Source: JAFEBO01 sp036392375 | GTDB taxonomy: Bacteria > Planctomycetota > Phycisphaerae > Phycisphaerales > UBA1924 | Length of the DNA stretch: 64,000 bases | Assembly (NCBI GenBank): GCA_036392375.1 | Contig: DASVYC010000010.1 | Location: 1-64,000 of the forward strand | Direction of reading: 5' to 3' | Shown here: positions 8,096-16,273 of the stretch, piece by piece | How the letters are laid out: the number at the start of each line of letters is the position of its first letter | Numbering within the stretch: position 1 is the first letter of the stretch | Program-made: the position numbers and the translations under genes | The notes under the pieces: model-generated | Told to the model about the DNA's origin: nothing | Databases searched by the model: none | What the model saw: the letters and a program-made list of their open reading frames with translations, nothing else

Positions 8096-8123
8096 AAAAA
8101 AACAGGCGGCCGTATAGGCCGCC
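8096..8123 (-). terminator. Terminator-like hairpin 30 nt upstream of atpG
   Basis: On the minus strand GGCGGCC-TATAC-GGCCGCC (8123-8105) is followed by TG and T7 (8102-8096), a textbook intrinsic terminator. No minus-strand gene precedes it, so it is either a leader attenuator of atpG, the end of a small RNA, or the relic of a lost upstream gene. Confidence 0.75.
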
Positions 8124-8176
8124 CAACCGGCTTTCGCCGGGATGCTTCAGGTTTCGTGCCTCGATGGGCACTCAGC

Positions 8177-8241
8177 AGACTCTTCGGAAAGTCTACAGAA
8201 ATAGTACGAGTAAATCCAATAGATTGTTCGGGAAAATCTAT
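8177..8241 (+). promoter_or_regulatory. Two tandem hairpins with TTCGG loops before the NYN gene
   Basis: AGACT-CTTCGGAA-AGTCT (8177-8194) and ATAGATT-GTTCGGGAA-AATCTAT (8219-8241) are two perfect hairpins with related loops and different, still complementary stems. They lie in an unusually AT-rich stretch 5' of the NYN gene. Confidence 0.5.
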
Positions 8242-8279
8242 AAGCCATCGTGATTATTCGGGTTGTGGTAGGATCGGGA

Positions 8280-8909
8280 ATGACCTCGCGAGTTATCGTC
8301 TACGTCGATGGCTTCAATCTCTACCGGGGGGCGCTCCAGAACGGCCCTGACAAGTGGCTCGATCTCGAGCGGTACTTTCGCATTCTTCGGCGTGCGGATG
8401 ACCTCCGTGGGATCCATTATTTCACCGCGATTGTGCGATCCCCAGATTCCGCGCGAAATCAAACGGAGTATCTCCGCGCCTTGGCGACCACTGAGATCGT
8501 CTCCATTCAGCTGGGCAGTTTCCGGATGAAGGACGTCGTTTGCCGGGTGGATGGATGCTGCCACGGTGGCTCTCGCCGCTTCGCGGTTCCATCGGAGAAG
8601 CGAACCGACGTGCAGATCGCCCTGCAGTTGTTCGAAGACGCCGTGGAGGATCGCGCCGATATCTTCGTGCTCGTCTCCGGCGACTCAGATCTCGTGCCCG
8701 CGGTGCGGCGAATTCGAAGCCGAGCTCCGAAGAAGCGAGTGGTCGTGTATGTGCCGGCACGTGATCCTGATCGCAGTGCCGCGGTTGAGTTGCGAGCCGC
8801 TGCGACCAAGGCGATGGATCTTCCCCTCAATCTGCTGAAACGGGCACAGTTTCCATTAGAGTTTCCCGATGGCCATGGAGGTTGGATTCGTAAGCCAGCA
8901 GACTGGTAG
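8280..8909 (+). CDS. NYN-domain (PIN-like) ribonuclease, 209 aa
   Basis: NYN proteins are metal-dependent RNases of the PIN superfamily. The first strand VIVYVDGFNLYRGAL carries the first Asp. EKRTDVQIALQLFEDA (about residues 108-123) supplies a second acidic residue, and FVLVSGDSDLVPAVRRI (about 132-148) holds the paired Asp of the active site. A Cys-rich loop CRVDGCCHGG near residue 88 is unusual and may bind metal. ATG 8280 is preferred to GTG 8250 because AGGA lies 7 nt upstream. Its AT-rich leader and isolated position between housekeeping genes suggest an accessory gene; its RNA target is unknown. Confidence 0.8.
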   Translation: MTSRVIVYVDGFNLYRGALQNGPDKWLDLERYFRILRRADDLRGIHYFTAIVRSPDSARNQTEYLRALATTEIVSIQLGSFRMKDVVCRVDGCCHGGSRRFAVPSEKRTDVQIALQLFEDAVEDRADIFVLVSGDSDLVPAVRRIRSRAPKKRVVVYVPARDPDRSAAVELRAAATKAMDLPLNLLKRAQFPLEFPDGHGGWIRKPADW

Positions 8910-8912
8910 ATG

Positions 8913-9758
8913 TCACTCGCTTAGCACCAACCCATCCCACGCCAGTTCCATCCCTTCGGGCAACTCCGCCTGGGTCTTGGCGTGGCCAAGATCGTGGGTC
9001 ATGTGCACGAAATAGGTGTGTTCCGCGGCGACGTTCTGGGCGATCCCGATCGCCTGGCTGAGGGTCAGGTGCGTCGGGTGGTGGCGATGCCGCAGGGCGT
9101 CGAGGACAAGCGTGCGGCAACCTTCGAGCAGCGGCCAGGTCTCGTTGGGGATCGCCGAGACGTCGGTGAGGTAGATGAGAGGGAAGATGGAAGGGGTGAG
9201 GGGTGAGGGGTGAGAAGGGGCCGGCTCGATTCGGAAACCAACTACCGGCAGGCGGCCGTGCATCGCGCGCAGCGGCGTGCAGCGCAGGCCGTGGAGATCG
9301 ATCGGGCGTGCGGGCTCGATCGGGAACGCGATCAGCGTCGCGACGAACGACTGGTTGATGTTCTTGTCGCTATCGAAGATGTGCTGATAGACGCGTTTCA
9401 GGAACTCGATGACCCGCGGCTCGGCGTAGACATCGATCGCGTGCTGCTGCATCGCGTTGTAGCGGCGGACTTCGTCGAGGCCGAACGTGTGATCGACGTG
9501 GTTGTGCGTGAACAGGATCGCATCGACGCGACGGATCTTGTGTTTGAGCGCCTGCTGCCGCAGGTCGGGGCTGGTGTCGAGCAGCACGCAGCGGGGCTTG
9601 CCTTCCGGGTCGATCCACTCCAGGCACGCACTGGTGCGCAGGCGGCTGTCGCGTGGGTCGGTGCTGGTGCAGACCTCGCAGTCGCAGCCGATCACCGGCA
9701 CGCCGCTGGAGGTGCCGGTGCCGAGGAAGGTGAACTTGGGGTCGCGGATACTCAACAA
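8913..9758 (-). CDS. Metallo-beta-lactamase-fold hydrolase, PhnP-like, 281 aa
   Basis: The N-terminal strand FTFLGTGTSSGVPVIGCDC and CEVC are as in PhnP/lipB-type phosphodiesterases, followed by the metal motif FTHNHVDHTFGLDEVR (HxHxDH) at about residues 82-97 and late metal ligands in YLTDVS and HMTHD. It probably hydrolyses a cyclic or diester phosphate; the substrate is not known. The start is uncertain: TTG 9758 or 9755 lies directly after a repeat element, and an upstream frame open to 9896 is made only of that repeat. An insert SHPSPLTPSIFP is encoded by three GGGTGAG heptamers (9194-9214), shared with the region before the YihY gene. Confidence 0.75.
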   Translation of the reverse strand: MLSIRDPKFTFLGTGTSSGVPVIGCDCEVCTSTDPRDSRLRTSACLEWIDPEGKPRCVLLDTSPDLRQQALKHKIRRVDAILFTHNHVDHTFGLDEVRRYNAMQQHAIDVYAEPRVIEFLKRVYQHIFDSDKNINQSFVATLIAFPIEPARPIDLHGLRCTPLRAMHGRLPVVGFRIEPAPSHPSPLTPSIFPLIYLTDVSAIPNETWPLLEGCRTLVLDALRHRHHPTHLTLSQAIGIAQNVAAEHTYFVHMTHDLGHAKTQAELPEGMELAWDGLVLSE

Positions 9759-9770
9759 ACGGTCTCGGCT

Positions 9771-9900
9771 CGGGTGCCACGGCCCAGCGCTTTGCTGGGC
9801 CGTGTGAAGACGCCCGGAGATGCAGGGACGATACGCGGGTGACGGCGCGTGTTGGTGGACCTTCGCACTGCCGAACGAAGCGCTCGGCAGTGGCACCCGT
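9771..9900 (-). repeat. GGGTGCC element, copy A
   Basis: On the minus strand it begins GGGTGCCACTGCCGAGCGC and folds CACTGCCGA / TCGGCAGTG (9866-9874, 9884-9892). It has a second hairpin ACGGCCCAGC / GCTGGGCCGT at 9780-9803 and ends GTGGCACCCG. The ends are 10-nt inverted repeats (9771-9780, 9890-9899). It lies immediately before the hydrolase start in the same orientation. Copies B and C are at 36709 and 58504. Confidence 0.8.
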
Positions 9901-9912
9901 GCAACGTGCGGC

Positions 9913-11247
9913 TCACCTCGGCATCAGTAGCCCGGGGTTGTACGTGTAATGCAAATGGGGCCCCAGCAAGAGAGCCGTCTCGTCCGTCCACTTCTTTGGC
10001 CCCAGCCGCCCGAAGTACTTCATGAACGCCGAGACGTTGCTGTAGCCCAGCCCGATGAACGCGTCGCAGCGGGCGGCGAGCAGGGTGTCGAGCAGCACTT
10101 CCTCGCCGATCTTGGTGCCGATCAGCGCGGGCTGGTAGTGCAGCCCGGTGCGGCTGCTCGTGCGGGTTGCGTCGGCGACGTCGAGGCGATCGGTGTACTT
10201 CGCCTTGTACTCCGCGACCGCGGGCTGCCAGTCGGTGAACAGCCGCACGCGCGCGCCCGTGAACTTCTGCATCAGCGCCGCGATGTGCTGGTGGTAGATC
10301 GCCGACGCTTGATCGAGCTGCGGCAGTTCCACGTGCTTGTCGCTGCCGCGGACGTGCACCGCGATGGTGGACGTGCGCACACCCGCGGCAAGTTCCTCCA
10401 ATCGTGCCGCGATCGCGTCCGACGGGATCAGGTACTTGCCGATCAGATCGAGGAAGATCACATCTAGCGGCTGGCCGAACAGCCGATGCTCCCGCGGCAG
10501 CCAGTGCTTGAGCGCCATCACCGGAGTGTGAAAATCACTCACCGCGATCGGCTCGGGGCGATTGAGGAATGACACCGCCGCGATCCGCGACTGCGGCCCG
10601 GCCATCGCCCCGTTGTCGATCACCGTCAGATTCGCGTCGTTCCACTTGCTGGGGAAGAGCTTCTTGCCCTTGGCATCGCGCAGCACATCGGCCAGCGTCA
10701 GGTTCGACACCGGCTTGAAGAAGTGGTTCCACAGGTTGTGCGCCGGATCCGACTCGCCCGGGTTCTTCCACCGCGGCAACTGCGGCCCGCCGAAGCGCGA
10801 GTTCGCGCCCCAGTGCACCAGCGGCGTACGCCCCGTGATCTCCGCCAGCAGCAACTGCCCCAGCACATGATCCACATCCGACCAGAATCCCTGCGACCAC
10901 GAGCGAATCACCAGCACCCGCTCGGCTGAGGGTGGGGGCGAGGGTGATGCCGTGGGGGTGTCCGTGCCCGGCGTCATCGCGGCGATCAGCGCCCGAATGG
11001 CGTCGAGGCGCTTGGTCTCGGCCCCGGGCAACGCCGCGCTGCGCGTCAGGGCGTCCTCGGCGATGTCGCGTCGTGCGACCTTGACCGCCACCTGGGAGAC
11101 GATCAGCCACGACTGCCAGTGGTCCCAGCCGATCTCGTGCAGCTCGCGGCAGATGCGGTCGGCCAGATCCAGACGACCCTGCGCGAAGGCCTGCGTCGCG
11201 GCGTTGATCGCGGCCTGCTGCTGCGCGGGTTGGACGGGGACGGCCAC
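9913..11247 (-). CDS. Fucosyltransferase-like protein (GT23/NodZ-like), 444 aa
   Basis: Residues 1-95 are helical and Ala/Arg-rich, like tetratricopeptide helices. The catalytic part has VLVIRSWSQGFWSDVDHVLGQ (about 112) and TPLVHWGANSRFGG (about 141). It also has the nucleotide-sugar motif STIAVHVRGSDKHVELP, equivalent to HIRRGDK of alpha-1,6- and O-fucosyltransferases, and near the end DAFIGLGYSNVSAFMKYF, equivalent to the region that binds the GDP-sugar. It therefore probably transfers a deoxyhexose to glycan or protein. The next gene is a nucleotide-sugar epimerase on the opposite strand, which fits surface polysaccharide synthesis. The exact donor and acceptor are unknown. Confidence 0.6.
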   Translation of the reverse strand: MAVPVQPAQQQAAINAATQAFAQGRLDLADRICRELHEIGWDHWQSWLIVSQVAVKVARRDIAEDALTRSAALPGAETKRLDAIRALIAAMTPGTDTPTASPSPPPSAERVLVIRSWSQGFWSDVDHVLGQLLLAEITGRTPLVHWGANSRFGGPQLPRWKNPGESDPAHNLWNHFFKPVSNLTLADVLRDAKGKKLFPSKWNDANLTVIDNGAMAGPQSRIAAVSFLNRPEPIAVSDFHTPVMALKHWLPREHRLFGQPLDVIFLDLIGKYLIPSDAIAARLEELAAGVRTSTIAVHVRGSDKHVELPQLDQASAIYHQHIAALMQKFTGARVRLFTDWQPAVAEYKAKYTDRLDVADATRTSSRTGLHYQPALIGTKIGEEVLLDTLLAARCDAFIGLGYSNVSAFMKYFGRLGPKKWTDETALLLGPHLHYTYNPGLLMPR

Positions 11248-11319
11248 GCCGGATCATTGGAAGACCGAGGGCCGTTCGCGTCCGCCAGCCCGGCCCGCGC
11301 CACGCCGCAATGATTCGGC

Positions 11320-12324
11320 GTGCCCACCCGACCTGTTCTGATCACCGGTGCCGCCGGGTTTATTGGTTCGCACACCGCCGAGGCCTTGCTGCGCGCCGGG
11401 CGGCGGGTGGTCGGGCTCGACAACTTTGACCCGTTCTACGACGAGAGCCTCAAGCGCGCCAACCTGGCCGAGGTCGCGGCGACCGCTCGCCGCAGCCCCG
11501 ACGGCCAGTTCGAGTTCATCGAAGGCGACATCAACGACCGGGCGTCGATGCGGGCGCTCTTCGAACGCTTCAAGCCGTCGGGTCTGATCCATCTCGCGGC
11601 CCGGGCGGGCGTGCGCCCCAGCATCGCCGACCCCGCGGGTTATGCGCACACCAACGTGACCGGCACCAGCGTGCTGCTCGATCAGTGCGCGGCCGCGGGA
11701 GCCGCGGCGGGCATCGAACGCATCGTGATCGCGTCTTCGAGCTCGGTCTACGGCACGATCGGCGCCGGCGAGACGCCCCGGCCGTTCAGCGAAGAGCAGA
11801 GCGTCGAGCGCCCCATCAGCCCCTACGCCGCCACCAAACGGGCCTGCGAACTGATCGGCTTCACGCACCATCACCTGACACAGCAGCCGGTGGCGATGCT
11901 GCGGTTCTTCACGGTCTTCGGCCCGCGGCAGCGCCCGGACCTCGCGATACGGCTCTTCCTCACCAAGATCGCCAGGGGCGAACCGATCCGACTCTTCGGC
12001 GAGGGATCCACCAGCCGCGACTACACGTTCATCGACGACATCGTCGGCGGCGTGCTGGCGGCGTACGAGAAGATCCCTTCCCACGGCTACCGCATCTGGA
12101 ACCTGGGCAACAGCCACCCCGTCACGCTCGATCACATGGTCGAGACGATCGCGAGAGTCGTCGGCAAGCCAGCCAACGCGACTCGCGCCGAGGCCCAGGC
12201 CGGTGATGTGCGGGCCACGTGGGCCGAACCGGAGCGGGCGGCGGCGGAGCTTGGGTTCCGCGCCAAGACGAGTTTCGAGGACGGCGTGCGGAAGCAGTGG
12301 GAGTGGCTGCGCACGCGGCTGTAG
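11320..12324 (+). CDS. NAD-dependent nucleotide-sugar epimerase, UDP-glucuronate 4-epimerase type, 334 aa
   Basis: An extended short-chain dehydrogenase. The Rossmann motif is ITGAAGFIGSHTAEAL (residues 8-23), then GDINDR, the catalytic Ser stretch VIASSSSVYG, Y-x3-K in SPYAATKRACE, and DYTFIDDIVGGV near residue 229. The order of motifs and LDNFDPFYDESLKRANL fit the CapI/UDP-glucuronate 4-epimerase branch. GTG 11320 is the start, with no clear SD. It is divergent from the fucosyltransferase-like gene and probably shares its promoter region. Confidence 0.8.
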   Translation: MPTRPVLITGAAGFIGSHTAEALLRAGRRVVGLDNFDPFYDESLKRANLAEVAATARRSPDGQFEFIEGDINDRASMRALFERFKPSGLIHLAARAGVRPSIADPAGYAHTNVTGTSVLLDQCAAAGAAAGIERIVIASSSSVYGTIGAGETPRPFSEEQSVERPISPYAATKRACELIGFTHHHLTQQPVAMLRFFTVFGPRQRPDLAIRLFLTKIARGEPIRLFGEGSTSRDYTFIDDIVGGVLAAYEKIPSHGYRIWNLGNSHPVTLDHMVETIARVVGKPANATRAEAQAGDVRATWAEPERAAAELGFRAKTSFEDGVRKQWEWLRTRL

Positions 12325-12338
12325 CGGCTCGGATCTCC

Positions 12339-12803
12339 TCAGTCCTTCACGCTGGCGGGGTCCTTGCCCTGCTCGATCGCAACGATCTTGTCCACGCGGC
12401 GGGTGTGCCGGCCGCCCTGGAAGGGCGTGGCGATCCACTCCTCGACGATCTTCTCGATGAGGCGCTGACCCAGGAGGTCGGCGGAGAGGCACAGGACGTT
12501 GGCGTTGTTGTGGCTGCGGCTGAGCTGGGCGGTGAGCTCGTCGTGCACGTTGGCGGCGCGCACGCCATGGACCTTGTTGGCGGCGATGGACATGCCCACG
12601 CCCGTGCCGCAGATGAGCACACCGAGATCGGTGGTGCCGGCGGCGACCTTGGAGGCGACCTTGAAGGCGGGCTCGGGGTAATCGGTGGGCTGACCGGAAG
12701 AGTCACCGACGATCTCGACGTGGTGGCCTTCGCGCGTGAGTTTCTCGGCGAGGAGCTTGATGGCGGCGACGCCGCGGTGGTCAGCGCCGAGTGCGATGTT
12801 CAT
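12339..12803 (-). CDS. rpiB: Ribose-5-phosphate isomerase B, 154 aa
   Basis: It interconverts ribose-5-phosphate and ribulose-5-phosphate in the pentose phosphate pathway. MNIALGADHRGVAAIK, then CGTGVGMSIAANKVHGVRAA with the catalytic Cys, and HNNANVLCLSADLLG are the family motifs, and length is standard. GGAGG lies 7 nt before the ATG. It follows the phosphatase fusion gene by 20 nt, so the two probably form an operon. The same neighbourhood (ywlC, ywlE, ywlF) is known in Bacillus. Confidence 0.93.
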   Translation of the reverse strand: MNIALGADHRGVAAIKLLAEKLTREGHHVEIVGDSSGQPTDYPEPAFKVASKVAAGTTDLGVLICGTGVGMSIAANKVHGVRAANVHDELTAQLSRSHNNANVLCLSADLLGQRLIEKIVEEWIATPFQGGRHTRRVDKIVAIEQGKDPASVKD

Positions 12804-12823
12804 CGGGAGCCTCCGGGTCGGGC

Positions 12824-13948
12824 CTAAGCCTCGACCAGTTTGCGGGCACGGAACCGGTGAAGGATACCGGCGCGGATGGCCTCGGCGGTGGAGATGTAGA
12901 CCTCGGGCCCGGAGCCGATCGGGTCGGGGATGTCCTTGCCGGCGGGGCTGAGCAGCTCGACTTTGCCCGCGGCGTCGGGGTCGAGGCGGAGGATCGCGGC
13001 CCGGTGGGAATGGGTCATGGCGTAGACGACCTCGGCCTGCTGGATCATCTCGCGCGTGAGGTGGCGGGAGCGGTGGGGGAGCGGGCGCACGCCCAGGTGC
13101 CGCAGCGCCAGATCACCCTCGGGCGTGGCGGCGTCGCCGTCGGACGCCGAGGTGCCGGCGCTCATCGCGACCAGCGGCATGTTGCTGGGCGGGTTCTTGT
13201 CGAAGAGATCGCGGGCGATGGCCTCGGCCATCGGGCTCCGGCAGGTGTTGCCGCTGCAGACAAAGAGGATCACACGCTTCATAGCTTCGTCGATTGTTCG
13301 CCGATCGACCGACCCGTCGCCCAGCACGCGATACCCGCCCGCCCGTGTCAGCCGGATGGGGGTTGAGATGTTCCCAAGCCGCGTCGGGCCGTCGTCCACG
13401 GCGAGCGCCACGCCCGCCGCCTCAAGCGCGGCGGCGAGGTCGGGGCTGTCGAGCCCGCGCCCGTGGGAGCTGATGGTTGTCGGCACACGCCCGATCGCCA
13501 CCGGGTCGTCGAGCGCGGCGAGGACCCGGGCGGTGACCGGATGATCCGGGATCCGCAGGCACAGGCAATCGTCGAACCGGAAGAGATCGTCGGGCTCGTC
13601 GGCGAAGCGGGAGCGATCGGTCTCAATCAGAAAACGCACGCCGCCGGGCGTCAAGCGCTCGAGCAGGCGTTGGTGAGCGGAGTGCTGGATGAGACCGGTG
13701 GCGAGCACGCGCGCACGGTCGGGCGCGTGCCAGGTGTTGCCGTGGCTGGCCTGCAGCGCTCGCAGAGCGGCCATGGCCCGTGGCGAGGTGGCGAGGGCCG
13801 CCACGCCGTAGACCGTCTCGGTGGGCAGCACGACCAACTGCTCGCGGCGCAGGGCCTCGGTCGCGCGCTCCAGGAGCGCGGCGGGGTCCTCCCCCCCGCG
13901 TCGTGCCGGGGTTTTCACGATCGCAGACACGGCCGGAGTATGGCACAT
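12824..13948 (-). CDS. YrdC/Sua5-like domain fused to low-molecular-weight phosphatase, 374 aa
   Basis: Residues 15-215 resemble the threonylcarbamoyl-AMP synthase fold: VVLPTETVYGVAALA early, and RLGNISTPIRL and GGYRVLGDGSV late. However, the KGRP-type substrate motif expected after VYG is absent (ALRALQASHGNTW instead), so this half may be diverged or inactive. Residues 222-374 are an LMW phosphatase with the P-loop FVCSGNTCRSPMAEA (C-x5-R) and the acid motif IPDPIG. Thr before the second Cys matches the arginine phosphatase YwlE rather than tyrosine phosphatases. ATG 13948 gives the natural N-terminus. It is upstream of rpiB in one operon. Confidence 0.75.
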   Translation of the reverse strand: MCHTPAVSAIVKTPARRGGEDPAALLERATEALRREQLVVLPTETVYGVAALATSPRAMAALRALQASHGNTWHAPDRARVLATGLIQHSAHQRLLERLTPGGVRFLIETDRSRFADEPDDLFRFDDCLCLRIPDHPVTARVLAALDDPVAIGRVPTTISSHGRGLDSPDLAAALEAAGVALAVDDGPTRLGNISTPIRLTRAGGYRVLGDGSVDRRTIDEAMKRVILFVCSGNTCRSPMAEAIARDLFDKNPPSNMPLVAMSAGTSASDGDAATPEGDLALRHLGVRPLPHRSRHLTREMIQQAEVVYAMTHSHRAAILRLDPDAAGKVELLSPAGKDIPDPIGSGPEVYISTAEAIRAGILHRFRARKLVEA

Positions 13949-14047
13949 TCCGCGCCGCAATGCACACCGGGAAATGGCTGAAGATCGACTCAGCCGTGCA
14001 CCCAGCGCCCCGCAACGCGACTGCTCCATACGACGCCGCTCAATGCG

Positions 14048-14079
14048 ACGCCGCCCGGGGCGTTGGCACCGGGCGGCGT
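14048..14079 (-). terminator. Hairpin after the di-haem peroxidase gene
   Basis: An 11-bp stem ACGCCGCCCGG / CCGGGCGGCGT (14048-14058, 14069-14079) lies just past the stop at 14106. It has no T tract, so termination is likely but not certain. Confidence 0.6.
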
Positions 14080-14105
14080 GATGATCTGATGCGATCACGA
14101 ACTCG

Positions 14106-16055
14106 TTACTGGCAGAGCAACTGGTTGTAGCTGCTCGCGAAGAGCACAAAGTCGGAGTCGTCCACCGCCTGATCGGCGTTGAGGTCGAACACCGGGCTGG
14201 CCTGGGGGACGACGGCTTCGGAGTAGGCTCGGGCGAACTGCACGAAGTCGCTGTCGTCCACGAGTCCGTCACCGTTGAAGTCCGACATGCTGCACGAACT
14301 GGGGCAGCCGCTGCTGCCACAGAAGATGGGCAGGCGTCCGACCTGCGACGCGGCCTGGCCGCCGACCGCGCCCGGGTCGTCGACGAACCACTGCACGAAC
14401 AGCACCTGGCCTGGGTTGACGAGCCCGGGCAGGAGCGGCCAGTGGAGCGTGGCGAAGCCGGCGCCGCCGCCGCTGCCCTCCACGTTGAGGATGTCGAAGA
14501 ACTGCTGGGGCGTGATGCGGCCGTTGACGGGAGGCAGGGAGGAAACGCCCAGGCGTGCGGTGCTGCCGCCCAGCGCGCCGTCGAGGCCGATGCGGAACTC
14601 GCGGTTGCCGATCATGGACGGGGCCTGCAGGACGACGCGCGGGACCGTGCCGCCCGTGCCGGCGGTGCCGGTGTTGGGCAGGATGGTCGCCTGATCGGCA
14701 CCGCGGTTGGTGAAGAGGGTGGCGCGGTCGAACGGGAAGGTCTGATCGCGGACGCGGGGGTCGAGCAGGCCGTTGCTGATGAAGTCGTTGATCTGGCCCG
14801 CCACGTTGGGCGGGAGGTTGATGCCGTTGAGCACCGGATCGCGGTTGGGCGGCGGGGGCTGGATGTTGCGGGCCCCGGCGTAGAAGCCCAGCACCTGCGC
14901 GATGGTGTTGAACTGCCCGTTGTGCATGAACGAGCGCTTCAGGCTCGCGTTGCGCAGGCTCGGCACCTTGAAGCGACCCAGGTCGCCCGGCACGCCGGTG
15001 ACGGCCTGGCGCCCGATGTCCTCGTTGTTGGGACGCAGGCCCAGGTTGCGGAACATCGAGGGCGGGGCCGGGTTGTTGATGACGTTGGCGAACAGCGGCG
15101 GTGTGTGACAGACCGCGCAGCTCGCGGTGTTGGGGCCGACCGCCAGGAACGCCTGCAGGCCCTGCTGCTGGTTGGGCGTGAGCGCGGCCGCGTTGCCGGC
15201 CTGGAACGCATCCCACGGCGTCTGGTTCGCGACCAGCGTCCTCTGATACGTCGCCAACGCGAACGCGATCCGCCGGGCCGAGATCGTCTCGTCGCCGAAG
15301 GCGCGGCGGAAGAGCTCCCGGTACGAACGCGTGGTGTTCAGAACGTTGGCGACATCCGCGGGGATGTTGGTCGCGAGATCCATCGCGCGGACGCGCTGGA
15401 GCTTCTCGTTGAGCGTGGACCAGTTCAGATTGCTGTGGGCCATCTCGACATCGCTGAGCGGAGGGCCCGCGGCCTGGGACTCGAGCCCGCCGCCGTTCTG
15501 GATCGCGACCTGACCGGTCTCGGGATCGATGAACTGGCTGCGGGCCCGGCCGTCCCAGAAAAGATCGGGCGCGTACATCGCGTTGATGTTGGAGTTGGCG
15601 GCACGGCTGGTGATCTGGGGGCGCAGGCCGAAGACGGCGTCGACGTCGTAGCTGTTGAGATCGTCGGACTTGATCACGCCCGGCGAGGCGATGATGTCGT
15701 CGGGGGTATTGAGGATGTTGTCCGGCCCGGGGTGGCGCGCCAGCCGCGGGTCGGCTCCGGCGTTGGCGTTCACGTGGCAGGTGGCGCACGAGACGACGTT
15801 GGACGTGGAGAGCTGCTCGTCAAAGAACAGGATCTTGCCCAGGACGCGCTTGTTCTCGGTGATCGGGTTCTCCGGCGGCACGGGCACGGGCGGCAACGCC
15901 GCCGAAGCGGTCAGCATCACGATCCCGCCCGCAAGCCAGCCAACACGATGCGCGAGCCGAGCGCCAAGCCCACCGCCGAGCGTCCGAGAAAGTCGATGAG
16001 ACAATGTCCGGACAGAATGATCGCGCTGCCACCCCGCCAAGGTCTTCGCGTGCAT
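14106..16055 (-). CDS. Di-haem cytochrome c peroxidase/MauG-like protein with dockerin-type C-terminus, 649 aa
   Basis: An exported electron-transfer enzyme. A long N-terminal segment with basic residues and WLAGGIVMLTASAALPPVPVP (about residues 37-58) is the signal or anchor. Two haem sites are visible: SCATCHVN at about residue 90 and SCAVCHTPP at about 312, as in bacterial cytochrome c peroxidases and MauG. LGKILFFDEQLS, then LFWDGR and FMHNGQF are family motifs. The last 60 residues carry the tandem loop module (DFNGDGLVDDSDFVQF and DLNADQAVDDSDFVLF). ATG 16055 has GGGAGG 6 nt upstream. It is either a peroxide detoxifier or an enzyme making a post-translational oxidation; the sequence does not decide. 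Confidence 0.85.
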   Translation of the reverse strand: MHAKTLAGWQRDHSVRTLSHRLSRTLGGGLGARLAHRVGWLAGGIVMLTASAALPPVPVPPENPITENKRVLGKILFFDEQLSTSNVVSCATCHVNANAGADPRLARHPGPDNILNTPDDIIASPGVIKSDDLNSYDVDAVFGLRPQITSRAANSNINAMYAPDLFWDGRARSQFIDPETGQVAIQNGGGLESQAAGPPLSDVEMAHSNLNWSTLNEKLQRVRAMDLATNIPADVANVLNTTRSYRELFRRAFGDETISARRIAFALATYQRTLVANQTPWDAFQAGNAAALTPNQQQGLQAFLAVGPNTASCAVCHTPPLFANVINNPAPPSMFRNLGLRPNNEDIGRQAVTGVPGDLGRFKVPSLRNASLKRSFMHNGQFNTIAQVLGFYAGARNIQPPPPNRDPVLNGINLPPNVAGQINDFISNGLLDPRVRDQTFPFDRATLFTNRGADQATILPNTGTAGTGGTVPRVVLQAPSMIGNREFRIGLDGALGGSTARLGVSSLPPVNGRITPQQFFDILNVEGSGGGAGFATLHWPLLPGLVNPGQVLFVQWFVDDPGAVGGQAASQVGRLPIFCGSSGCPSSCSMSDFNGDGLVDDSDFVQFARAYSEAVVPQASPVFDLNADQAVDDSDFVLFASSYNQLLCQ

Positions 16056-16273
16056 GTGGGCCTCCCGAGTTGTGAAAGGGAACACGTCCGCCGGCGGGTG
16101 ATATTGCAGAAACCCGAGAATTTCTTGACGCGTGAGTCTTCCCGGCTGTCTGGGCGAGTTGCGTCCGCGTCGCAACACACGCCGTGAATCGTCGCCGAAA
16201 CTCGACAACGGAACTGGTGCCGCCACTCGCGCCGCGCAGCAGCAATCAAATCCGTCGTGTCGGAGCGCTGGTC

